Notes under the pieces: model-generated
Told to the model about the DNA's origin: nothing
Seen by the model: only the letters and a program-made list of their open reading frames with translations
Database searches by the model: none
Origin: Azorinus chamasolen
Taxonomy: Eukaryota > Mollusca > Bivalvia > Cardiida > Solecurtidae
Length of the DNA stretch: 64,000 bases
Direction: 5' to 3'
NCBI GenBank assembly: GCA_963576725.1
Contig: OY755252.1
Coordinates: 57,810,816 to 57,874,815, forward strand
Translations under genes and position numbers: made by a program
Shown: positions 46,701 through 58,700 of the stretch, one piece after another
Layout: each line of letters starts with the position of its first letter
Position numbering within the stretch: the first letter of the stretch is position 1

Positions 46701-49700
46701 ACACTGTTCCACCTTCCATATTTCTTTATAACAATTTTGTTAATGAATATTCAGTAGGTATTAAAATTAGGCAAATATACAGAACAGGGAAAGGGTTATA
46801 TCATATGCAAACAGAGCAGACCCTGATCAGACGGCCCCTACAGGAGTAATTTGATCTGGGTCTTCTCTATTTGCAACGGCCTAGAAAGGTGTATTTACTG
46901 TATAAACTGAAGAACATATCAATATTATATCACAAGCAAACAGAGCAGGCCCTGATCAGTCGACTATAAGAGCTGTCTGATCTGGGTCTACCCTGTTTGC
47001 AAAGGTGTAAAAAGGCGCATTTATGGAGTAAAGGGTTAACGCTATTTTCCACACTATGGGTGAACTTGTAAAAACTGTTGCAAACATTCCGCATCTGAAC
47101 AACACAACTAAACATTTGATCAAAACCAAAACTGTCATGCACTTGTCATTGTTTCTGGTACAAAATAGAAATGCTGCACTGATAATATCTGCAAAACGAT
47201 AGCCCCGCATGCAGGTGCCAATGCTAATATGTTTGACTCTAGCCTTTGTGATGGTGAACATGTGTGTAAAGTTTCATAGTAATAGCCAATGTGAAAGTTT
47301 CCGGATGACAATGATGACAACGCGGATGCTATAGCTCGTGTTTTTTTCTTTGAAAAAAAAACAAACAACAACAGACAAGCTTAAAATTATGTTGTATTAA
47401 ACCTATACTTAATGTATGTTTATATATGCAATTACGGCTTTACAAACATCAATTAAACCTTTCTCTGTTAACCCTTTCCTCCATAGGCTATTTTTAGACT
47501 CTACCTCTTTGAATGAATCTACCCAAAAGGAGCATTTACTAGAGAAAAGTAAAAATTTTGAATTTTGTAGTTTGAAACCATGGTGATAAATAGAGCATTT
47601 GCTCCTATAGGAGCAAATGCTCTATTTATCACAATGGTTTTAAGAAGTGGTTATTACAGAGGCGTAGAAACTGAAAGGCGTATTTATGGAGGAAAGGGAT
47701 AAATATTCACATTAAAAATGACATCATGAATATTTATTAGCTGACATTTTATACTGGCATATGGACACAGGATTTTTTTGCTATTGGTAGAAACTGTGGA
47801 GCAAGGTCTATTATAATTTCGTAATGCAAACAGAGCAGATCCTGATCGGATGCCTCCTAATGGAGCTGTTTTATCTGGGTCTACACATTTTGCAAAGGCC
47901 TGAAAAAGCGTTTGTACGAAAGAAACGGCTAACTGAATTGCAAAAACAAACACTAAATCTTCTTTACCACGACAGAAACCGTAGAAACAGTACTATAGTA
48001 GTAAATATACAAACAAAATATACAAATATACGAGCAGATCCTGATCAGGCAGTTCCTACAGGAGCTGTCTGATCTGGTTCTACTCTGTTTGCAAATGATT
48101 ACATGTATATTTTTATGAAGTAAAGGGTTTAAAAAACTCACTTACCAAATTGTGAGGAATAGGCGTGCTCAAAGAGCAGGATCAGATAGTCCTCAGTAAA
48201 CTCGAAGGAGCATGGAAACTGTTGCCAGATCTGTGAAATACAATCATATTCAACACCTTAAAGGCAAAATATATCTACTTTTTTTCCAAAAATTATTTAT
48301 GTAATATTCTTCCATTTTCTTTCAAGAAATATATTCACAAGATCAAGCAGTTTGGATCCTGGTGAGATGCTGAGCATTTCATTGGAAATCAAAAGGTTGG
48401 TACAGTTTGGCCATTACTTTATAAATACTTTTTTCTGTGCCTTTACAAACAGAGTAGACTCAGGTCAAACTGCTAATATAGGAGCCATCTGATCAGGTTC
48501 TGCTCTGTTTGCTTATCATATGATATTATAAAGATTTGATTCTACAATTTTTTGCCATGATAAATAATAATTTTTGTCATAGTTCCATTACAAAAATTCT
48601 GTTAATTACTATTTACGATGCCATTATTTCTTCCGTGGATATTCATAGCATAAAGGGTTAAACAAGTTCTCACCTGCCATACACAGTCCAGGAACAAAAG
48701 AAACACCGGTGACTCCTGTCTCTGCTTTGTTATAGCATGGGCAGATTTGGCACAACGGTCCCCGAATGGGTGACCTGCCTGCAACCATTCACGTTCAATC
48801 AAAGCCTCAAACCTAAATCATGGCACAAAATAAGAAAACACAATTTAATAGAGTCTCAAACCTAAAACATGGCAAAAATGTTTTGGAAACAATAACAGCC
48901 TCAAAATTATCACATGGAACAAAATAGGGCAAACATATAGAGCCTCAACCCTAACACATGGCTCAAACACAATTACACAGTATCATTTCAAGCAATTTGT
49001 AAGTTTAAAATTCATTTAAGTGTTGTTGTTTTTTTCTGGCTAACTTTGATAAATTTAACACTTTACCTAATGAATATTCAACCCTGCGCTTGCTGAATTT
49101 TAAAATACATTTCTCCTTCTTTACCCATGCCCTGTTGTATAATTACATATATCTTCACTGTGTACAAGTATTTTGCTGTGCTACCATTGCTGTGGAGTGA
49201 ACTGGTTGCACAGTCAACTTGTAAATAGTGCAGACCCTGATGAGACAGCTCCTGCAGGAGCTGTCTCATCTGGATCGTCACTATTTATAGGTAGGTATAT
49301 TGACATGAATAGCAAGCGAAGGGTTAATATTAAGAAATAATAACTTTATAGATATAAACCCTGTACTGCCTGTAATATTATTCACAGCAATCTAATGCTT
49401 TTCCACAAAAGAAAATGTAAACAAAATGTGTTTGTCAAACATTATGCCCCCACCCCTGATTTGACCTTTGACCTTGATGTATGATCTTGACCTTAATAAG
49501 ACCATGAAAATGTTTGTCTCCATAAGTTGCACATGCTTGTCAAGATTACAGTATGCATGTGCAATGGCTACACAATTGTCTCCAATGTTAAAGTTGTGAA
49601 CAAACCAACAAACAGACAGAGCAAAAAACAATATGCACCTCTGCCTTTGCAAACAGAGTAGACCCAGATCAGACAGTTCCTGTATGAAGTAAAGGATTAA

Positions 49701-52700
49701 CTCTTCGCTTGCTATTCACGTCAATATACCTACCTGTAAATAGTGAAGATCAGGGTCTGCACTATTTACAAGTTGATTGTGCAACCACTGCTCTCCACAG
49801 CAGTGATTGCACAGCGATATACTTGTACATAGTAAAGATATATGTTATAATACAACAGGGCATGGGTAAATAAGGAGAAATGTATTTTAAAATTCAGCAA
49901 GTGAAGGGTTAATACATACTTCAGTTGATTCTTCCATTTATTTTCAATTGTATGATTGGAGAATTAACAACTGATCTGGATCCATACTGGCTGAACAGGT
50001 AAGCATAAATTATTTCACTGTGTGTAGCTATTCAAACACCACCTACCCGGTAAATGTACGACAGTCATGGTCCAATATCACCTGTGCAAGGGAAGTAACT
50101 TGTAGCGTTGTATCAACACCCTCAGAACCGTGCACAAGAACACATGCAGCTGGATAAAAAAAAGCAAGATGAAGTAATGCAAAATTGAAAGCCATCACAA
50201 GAACTTTTAACCCTTCACTTCATAAATATTCATGTAAGTAATAATGACATCATGAATACATGCATGTATAATCACACACAAACACATGGATTTTTGGCCA
50301 TAGCAGAAACTGTAGACTCATAATCTACATTATATATTATTTCATAAGCAAACAGAACAGACCCTGATTAGATGACTCCTACAGGAGTCCTCTGATCTGG
50401 GTCTACTCTGTTTACAAAGGTATAGAAAGGTATACTTATGTAGTAAAGAATTATTATTCAATGTATTAGGACCCCAGTCGAAATACGTCTTCGGACTTTT
50501 CTGTGCTTTCCCAACATCGGCATACACATCATCATTTTTAACCCTTCTCTTGCTGAGTTTTAAAATACATTTCTCCTTCATTACCCATGCCCTGTTGTAT
50601 AATTACATATATCTTCACTGTGTACACGTATTTCACTGTGCAACCACTGCTGTGGAGTGCACTGGTTGCACAATCAACTTGTAAATAGTGCAGACCCTGA
50701 TGAGACAGCTCCTGTAGGAGCTGTCTCATCTGGGTCTTCACTATTTACAGGTTGGTATATTGACGTGAATAGCAAGCGAAGGGTTAACATATTATACCCT
50801 CTGATCGAGTCGAACTACACAATTGTAATATTTCAATATAACCGACTAAAAATTGCTTCTATGTAACATTTAAATATTATATTTATATAGAAATCATGAC
50901 TATTTTGATTGTACAATATTTTTAAATATGTCATTTTATGTATTAATATTAATACTCAATAAATACGCCTTTCTATGCGGTGTGTTCCCACTTTCCCCAC
51001 TTTTTTTTAATTGGTAAAGTAATTGGGGTGTTTGGTGTGGAGAATTGGGGAATCTATTGTGTAGGGTAACAATAGACTAAAAGGTGTTATTGGAAGTTTA
51101 AAGGTGTATCACAAATTTTGTCTTATTTTTGTCAGATTGTGGAGTATGAAGATGAAATGTTTTACTATAAATTTTGTAAAATCAGAAAATGGCCATTGTA
51201 TTTTCCTATTTTTTCTTATTTGTGTCAGATTATGGAGTATGAAGAAAAGTGTTTTACTTTAAAATTTCGTACCAGAATTTAAGAAAATTAGGAAAATATA
51301 ATGACCATATTCTGATTTGTGAAAATTTATTTCACAAATTAGAAAATGGTTATTGTATTTCCCTAATTTACTTAATTATTCTGTAACAAAATCTTTAACT
51401 CAGATTCTGAAAATGCAGATCATGTAAATGCAATATATTAAGAGATCTGATATAATGTTTTTCCGGAATTATTAAGGAAAATAACATGACAGTTATCTAA
51501 TTTGTGAAATAAAATGAATAATTTTCACTTTAACTCTTTCCCCTGTTCTATGTTTATTATACCTAACTAATATTCATGGACAAATTAGCAAACAGAGCAG
51601 ACCCTGATCAGATGGCTCCTATAGGAGTCGTCTGATCTGGGTCTACTCTGTTTGCAACTGCGTGAAAACACATTTATATGAGGGAAAGGGTTAAATAAAT
51701 GGACATGTTAGAATTGAAGATTATTTAAAAATTTCACAGATGAAAAAAATTGTCTTGTTTCTAAATTATAAATACATGTAAAACGAAACACAATACAATT
51801 TTGATATTATTCATTAACATACAATGAAATATTAGCAAATTTTAATTTTTATTATAAAGCAAAACAGTGATGTAGTAAATACATACATACTGTATATAAA
51901 GATCATTAATCAGCAAATCTGCACATCTAGTGTTCTGAAATTGTTACATTATAAGTATTCAGCTTATAATACATGGCCCACGTTTATATTGACCCTTTAC
52001 TGCATAACTATGCCTTTATGCACTTTTGCAAACACAGAAGACCCAGACCATATGGTTCCTATTGGGGCAGTCTGATCATGACCGAGTCTGCTCTGCTCGC
52101 TTTTGAAATACAGATCCGAATCTACAGTTTATGACATGTCAGTATTACTTATTATTTGATTATTCATGGAGTAAAGGGTTAAATGACATTGAATTGCAAG
52201 TATATTAATATTTAAACTTTATGCAAACAGAAGAGAAACAGATTAGATGGCTCCTGTGAGAGCCGTCTGATCAAGGTCTGCTCTGTTTCTTATATGCCGT
52301 ATTATGTTTATTAGTTTTATTACAATTGCTATAACTATATTAAGTTCTATAACTACATTCCGCTTTCTAAAACTATAAAGCAATATATGCATTTCTTTAA
52401 TTATCACAATGTTGATAATTTGTTCTTCTTTTTTTAATTCTTTTTTCAGTGTATTGCTATTGTAACCATGTTATTTGCACATATTGAAATAAATAAATCT
52501 TTATACTATTTAATAGTGAAATAATGAACATTTTAGCATTATGTTCGGTAGGCTACCTTTAATTTTTATACAGGTAAGGTCTCATTTTGCAGCACTTGCT
52601 AATTGGACCCAATTACCCTAATAGGTGTGAATTTAGAAATGTGGGGAAAGTGAGAACAAACCTTCTATGCCTCTGTAATAGTCACTTCTTGAAACCATTG

Positions 52701-55700
52701 TGATAAATATCCTATGGAGCAAATGCTCTATTTATCACAATGGTTTCAATACTACACACTTCTAACATTTTTCTTTTCTCTAGTAAATGCTCCTTTTGGG
52801 TAGATTTATTCAAAGAGGTTGAGTTGCTAAAAATAGCATATGGAGGAATGGGTTAATATCTTGTAAATTGTATGCAAATTTAGATGCTAAATAAATCCAC
52901 CTATCTAATCTCACCTCTCCACTAGTTTGTAAAGTTGAATAATTCAATTTGGCACATTGTTTATAACTTTATATTAGACTGAAGTTCAGTAGAACCTGCC
53001 GCCATCAAAAAGAGGTCTAATTATGGACCTGTAAGGCAGATGGTAGCTTAATGCAGGTCTAAAGTAATGCAGAAAGCTCCTGCATTACTTTTGCCCTGCA
53101 TTTTCCCATTCCCTCATAGGCTATTTTTAGACCCTACCTCTTTGAATGAATCTACCTAAAAGGAGCATTTACTAGAGAAAAGTAAAATTTTAGAATTTTG
53201 TAGTTTGAAACCATTGTGATAAATAGAGCATTTGCTCCTATAGGAGCAAATGCTCTACTTATCACAATGGTTTCAAGAAGTAGTTATTACAGAGGCGTAG
53301 AAAGGCGTATTTATGGAGGAAAGAGTTAATGCAGGTCAAATTTAATGCAGGAGCTTTCTTGCATTACCTTTGCCCTGCATTAAGCATGCAACCATCTGTA
53401 TTTTAAGACTTCCGTGTTCAATAAATCAATGACCGCTTAACCCTTTCCCAGTTCTGTATATAGGCCAAATTTTAATACCTACTGAATATTCATTAACAAA
53501 ACAGTTATAAAGAAATATGCAAGGTGGAACATTGTAGACATTTTAGAAAGCAAAGAAACATATCTATCAAGTTCTATTAGCAAACAGAGTAGACCCAGAT
53601 CAGACGGCTCCTCGGCTCCTTTAGGAGTCGTCTGATCTGGGTCTACTCTGTTTGCAAATGCCGGAAAACACTTTTATATGACGGAAAGGGTTAAGACAGG
53701 TTGTACTGTTTGCTATCATGAATTCATCTTTATCATCACTAGAGCAGGCTTACCATCTTTATCAATACACTGGGCAACAAGGCAGGAACAGGTCAGTATG
53801 GCTAGAGCAGACTTACCGTCTTTATCAATACACTGGGCAACAAGGCAGGAACAGGTCAGTATGGCTAGAGCAGACTTACCGTCTTTATCAATACACTGGG
53901 CAACAAGGCAGGAACAGGTCAGTATGGCTAGAGCAGACTTACCGTCTTTATCAATACACTGGGCAACAAGGCAGTAACAGGTCAGTATGGCTAGAGCAGA
54001 CTTACCGTCTTTATCAATACACTGGGCAACAAGGCAGGAACAGGTCAGTATGACTAGAGCAGACTTACCGTCTTTATCAATACACTGGGCAACAAGGCAG
54101 TAACAGGTCAGTATGGCTAGAGCAGACTTACCGTCTTTATCAATACACTGGGCAACAAGGCAGGAACAGGTCAGTATGGCTAGAGCAGACTTACCATCTT
54201 TATCAATACACTGGGCAACAAGGCAGGAACAGGTCAGTATGGTTAGAGTAGACTTACCATCTTTATCAATACACTGGGCAACAAGGCAGGAACATGTCAG
54301 TATGTCCTTCACATGGGTCATCCAGTTACTTGATTCAAGCTTAGAAAGCCATTTGTCCATGGCGGCACCAGTATCCATGCTCGCTGGGGAAACAAACATA
54401 ACAGTCATAGAATAATTCTATTGCGAGCAGAGTGAAAACAAGAGTATTTAACGCTTTCCTTCATATGAACGCCTTTGCACGCATCTACAAAAAGAGTAGA
54501 CCCAGATCAGAGGGCTCCTATAGGAGCTGTCTGATCAGAATCTGCTCTTTTTGTTTATGACATGATATAGATCTGATTCTGAAATCAAACAAAGCATTCC
54601 CTTGAAACTTTACATTATAAATGAATTACATGAATATTGAAAAGGGAAAGGATTTATTAAAGGAACATATGTTACCTACCAGTAGATGCCTGGCAATAAT
54701 AGTACGACAGAAAGAGTATGATGAAAGTTGGACAAGCCAGACTGGCAGCTGATCAAATTACCATTAATAGAAAATGTCTTTTAATGTGGCTTATAATACA
54801 ATTTTATATATTTCTGCCTCAGCCAAAAGTGATTGTGTCCATGTGCCATTATAAATATTAATCTAATTAATATTCATGATGATTCGAGATGATTATTTCT
54901 TACATGGGTTAAGCTACAACATGTCTAAACCTTTTACCTGATAAATATTCATAGAATTTTTAATTATGCACTGGATTTTTTGGTACTGCAAAAACATATT
55001 CATATAATCCCAAAAGCAGACCCTGAACAGACGACTCCTATATGAGCAGTCTGATCTGGGTCTACTCTGTATAAAAGGAATCAAATTGCGCCTCAACCAT
55101 GTAAGGGATCAACTATCTACTTTGAATTGTGGCTTAACCATTTCCTTCTACGCATTTGCATACAGAGTAGACCCAGATCAGACTGCTCCTATAGTGGCCA
55201 TCTGATCAGGGTCTGCTCTGTTTACTTATAACATTATGTTGTCAGAGCAAAACATTCCCTTGAAAAGTTTACATTATAAAAATTCAGCTAATTAATATTC
55301 ATGATGTCATTTTTCTCACATGAATATTGAACAAGGAAAGGGGTTGATAGGGTTTTTACCATCCACAGTATACTTTTGCTTGCTCACCTTCAATCATTTT
55401 GATCAGGGACTCGTGGAATACATTTCTCCTCTCTATTGACTGGTTAATCCTCTTCCATTGGGAGTAATGTGCTTCGGGTTCATACCCACCTCCTGTATTA
55501 TGTACAGCAAACAAATTTTCTAGAGTAAGTCCTTTATTTCTCCACCAAACCCTATGTTGTGACCACTCTTTAGAATCGTCTCGAAGAGACGATTCTAATG
55601 AGTGGTCATAACATAGGGTTTGGTGGAGAAATGGCGATTTTAGTATCTGAGTACGCACATTTATCCACGAAACCCTATTTTGTGACCACTCTTTAGAATC

Positions 55701-58700
55701 GTCTCGAAGAGACGATTCTAAAGAGTGGTCACAACATAGGGTTTGGTGGAGAAATGGCGATTTTAGTATATGAGTATGCACATTTATCCATCAAACCCTA
55801 TGTTGTGACCATCGAGACGATTCTAAAGAGTGGTCACAACATAGGGTTTGGTGGACAGTGTCTGTATATGCCTAGTGTAAAGGACCTCGGTTTATAAAGT
55901 CTCATCTGAAGGTCCGCCGACTTTGCACTGTTACTTGACAGTCTTGTAATGTCTGACAATAGCATTTACATGTAGTTAGTGTGAATATCAGAAGTCCAAA
56001 TTAAAACATTTTCAAGAATAACTTCTTTATTTCACCACCAAACCCTATGTTATGACCACCTGAAGATGATTCAAAAGAGTGGTCACGGCATAGGGTTTGG
56101 TGGAAAAATGATGATTTTAGTACATGTACTTGAGTATGCTCTATTATCTGCTGTTCTTATTATGCTGATTATATCCAACAATGAATATAGCTTTTTATCT
56201 GATAATTCCATATTTTTACACCTTTGCAAACAAGACCCAGATCAGATAGCTCCAGTAAGATCAAGGTCTGCTCTGTTTGCTTAAATATGTTACAGATCTG
56301 ATTCTCTATAATTTATCATTCCAGAGCAACATATAAACGTGCATATTCAAATGTCATTTCCCCACTAAACCCTTCAAGACTATTCTAAAGAGTGGTCACA
56401 ACATAGGGATTGGTGGAGAAATAAAGAAGTTCTTCTTGAAAATGTTTCAATTTTATCTGGACTTTTTGCATTAAAATGTACAAAAACAAATAAATTCAGA
56501 GTCTTGCATGATAATTAACCCTTTACTCTATGACAGAGTAGACCCTGATCAAACAATTCCTGTAAGAGCTGTCTGATCAGGGTCCTCTGTGTTTGCTTAT
56601 ATGTTACAGATTCTTTGCTGTTAGCCATGCAGAAATATTCCTCATTTTATATTCATAATAAAAGATTTAACACTTTCCCTGTTCTATATTTAGGCCAATT
56701 TTCAGTACCTACTGAATATTCATTAACAAAATAGTTATAAAGAATTCTTGAAGGTGGAACATTGTAGACATTTTAGAAAGTAGAGAAACAGATCTATCAG
56801 ATTCTATTAGCAAATAGAGTAGACCCTGATCAGACGGCTCCTCTAGGAGCCGTCTGATGTGGGTCTACTTTGTTTGCAAATGCCTGAAAAAACACGTTTG
56901 TATGAGGGAAAGGGTTAAATGAATCAATATTCAAAATGAATGGAATCAAGCATGAATATTCATGGAGTAAAGAGTTAACCCTTTTCTTCATTTAAATGTC
57001 TTTTCATGAATTTGTAAATAAAGTAGACAAAGATCAGACAGCTCCTATAGGAGCTGTCTGATCAGAGTCTGCTCTGTTTGCTTTTGACATGATATAGATC
57101 TGATTCTTCATTTTTGGTCAAAGAAAAAATCTCCTTCATAAGTTCATATTATAAATATAAGCTAATAGATATTATTTCTTACATGAATACTGAACAAGGA
57201 ATGGGTTAAACGTTAAGACAAATACCTGTCTTCTGTTCAGTTTTGGCATAACTGTGTGACCGCGTGTCAATTATGTAGCCTCGTTTTCGATCTATCCCAA
57301 GCACAGAGTTTATCAGCCGTTCGTCATCTTTACATCTCCGACCACTTGTACCTGTCAGTGGTTGACTACATCTCATCAACACAGCCTAAACAAATGTAGT
57401 AAAATCATAAAATCATACCCACATACTGGAGTAACTCTTGAACCCTTTACTCCATGAATGTTCATGTCAGAAATAATGAATGAATGAATATTAACCCTTT
57501 GCATGCTGGGTAATTTTGTCGTCTGCTCAATTGTCATCTGCAGCATATTCATAAATATTAATTTTCTTTCTATTTTTTTGAGCATTGAGTCTCACTGACA
57601 AACAGTTTCGATCTCAGATCAGGCCCCACATTATGTGGGGCCTGATCTGGATCAAAACTGTTTGCATAGGTCATTAGTGTTGGGAGAATCCGCTACTAGC
57701 ATCCAAAGAGTTAATAAGATTTATTTTTGCAATGGCATCATGAACAAGAGAACTTCTATCATGGAAGAAATTGTAGAACTATATCTGAACAGAGCAGACC
57801 GTGTTCAGACGGTTCCTAAAGGAGCCATCTGATCTGTCTCTACGATGTTTGCAAAGGTGCCAAAAGGTGTCTCTATGGTGTAAATAGCTAATGTAAAGGT
57901 TGACGAATAAATATAGAAAGGCTTATTTATGGAGGAAACCGAAAGGGTTAATAAACAAGGTGTCATAATTTCTTACTTGAATATTCATGATGGAAAGGGT
58001 TAACTCCATGAATAATTATGTAAGAAATAACGATGTCATGAATATTAATTAGCTTAACTTTTATAATGACACATGACCATGGAAAATCTTTGCCTTGGCG
58101 GAAACTTTATAATCATATCTGTATCATTTCATAAGCAAACAGAGCAGACCCTGATCAGACAGCTCCGATAGGAGCCGTCTGATCTCGGTCTACTGTGTTT
58201 GCAGAGGTGTAGAAAGGCGTATTTATGGAGTAACCGTTAACCCATTCCCTCATATTGACAACTTTTGACGACTCTGTAAAGTCACTGTGAAACCATTGTG
58301 ATAAATAGAGCATTTGCTCCTATAGAAGCAAATGCTCTATTTATCACAATGGTTTCAAATTTCTAAACATTTCTTTTTCTCTAGTTAATGCTCCTTTTTG
58401 GTAGATTTATTCAAAGAGGTTGTATCTAAAAATAGCCTACGAGGTAATGGGTTAAACGATAAAATACATGAGCAACACAAGTGGATATAACTTTTTATAA
58501 AAAGCCTAAATACAAAATGTATAGGAGAGTTATAGCCCTTATTCAAAATACTTCCCTTGACATGGTTTAAGTTAGTTAACCCGTTATTCCATTATTCACC
58601 TTTTTCCGCCTTTGCAAACAGAGTAGACCAAGCTCTCCTGTAGGAGCTGTCTGATCAGGATCTGCACTGTTTGCTTTTGGAATTATATAGGTCTGATTCT

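Noticed and set aside
45397..48140. Loss of the MTMR9 exon between the QFPCSF block and the SYINRPG block
   Set aside because: The exon was found at 46145-46214 with correct phases at both ends.
1192..50741. Recurring 60-70-codon frames starting MKTQMRQLLQELSHQGLHYL or its antisense
   Set aside because: They are translations of the MITE D palindrome, repeated wherever D occurs (1192, 21030, 26028, 31997, 44484, 49078, 50538). No coding constraint, and they are not genes.
53716..54408. 230-codon minus-strand frame as a separate repeat protein
   Set aside because: It is MTMR9 exon d read through nine copies of its own end and intron start; the plus-strand 100-111-codon frames there are shadows of the same array.
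55356..55781. 141-codon minus-strand frame as a gene
   Set aside because: Only the part 55492-55388 is an exon of MTMR9; the rest is MITE F palindrome.
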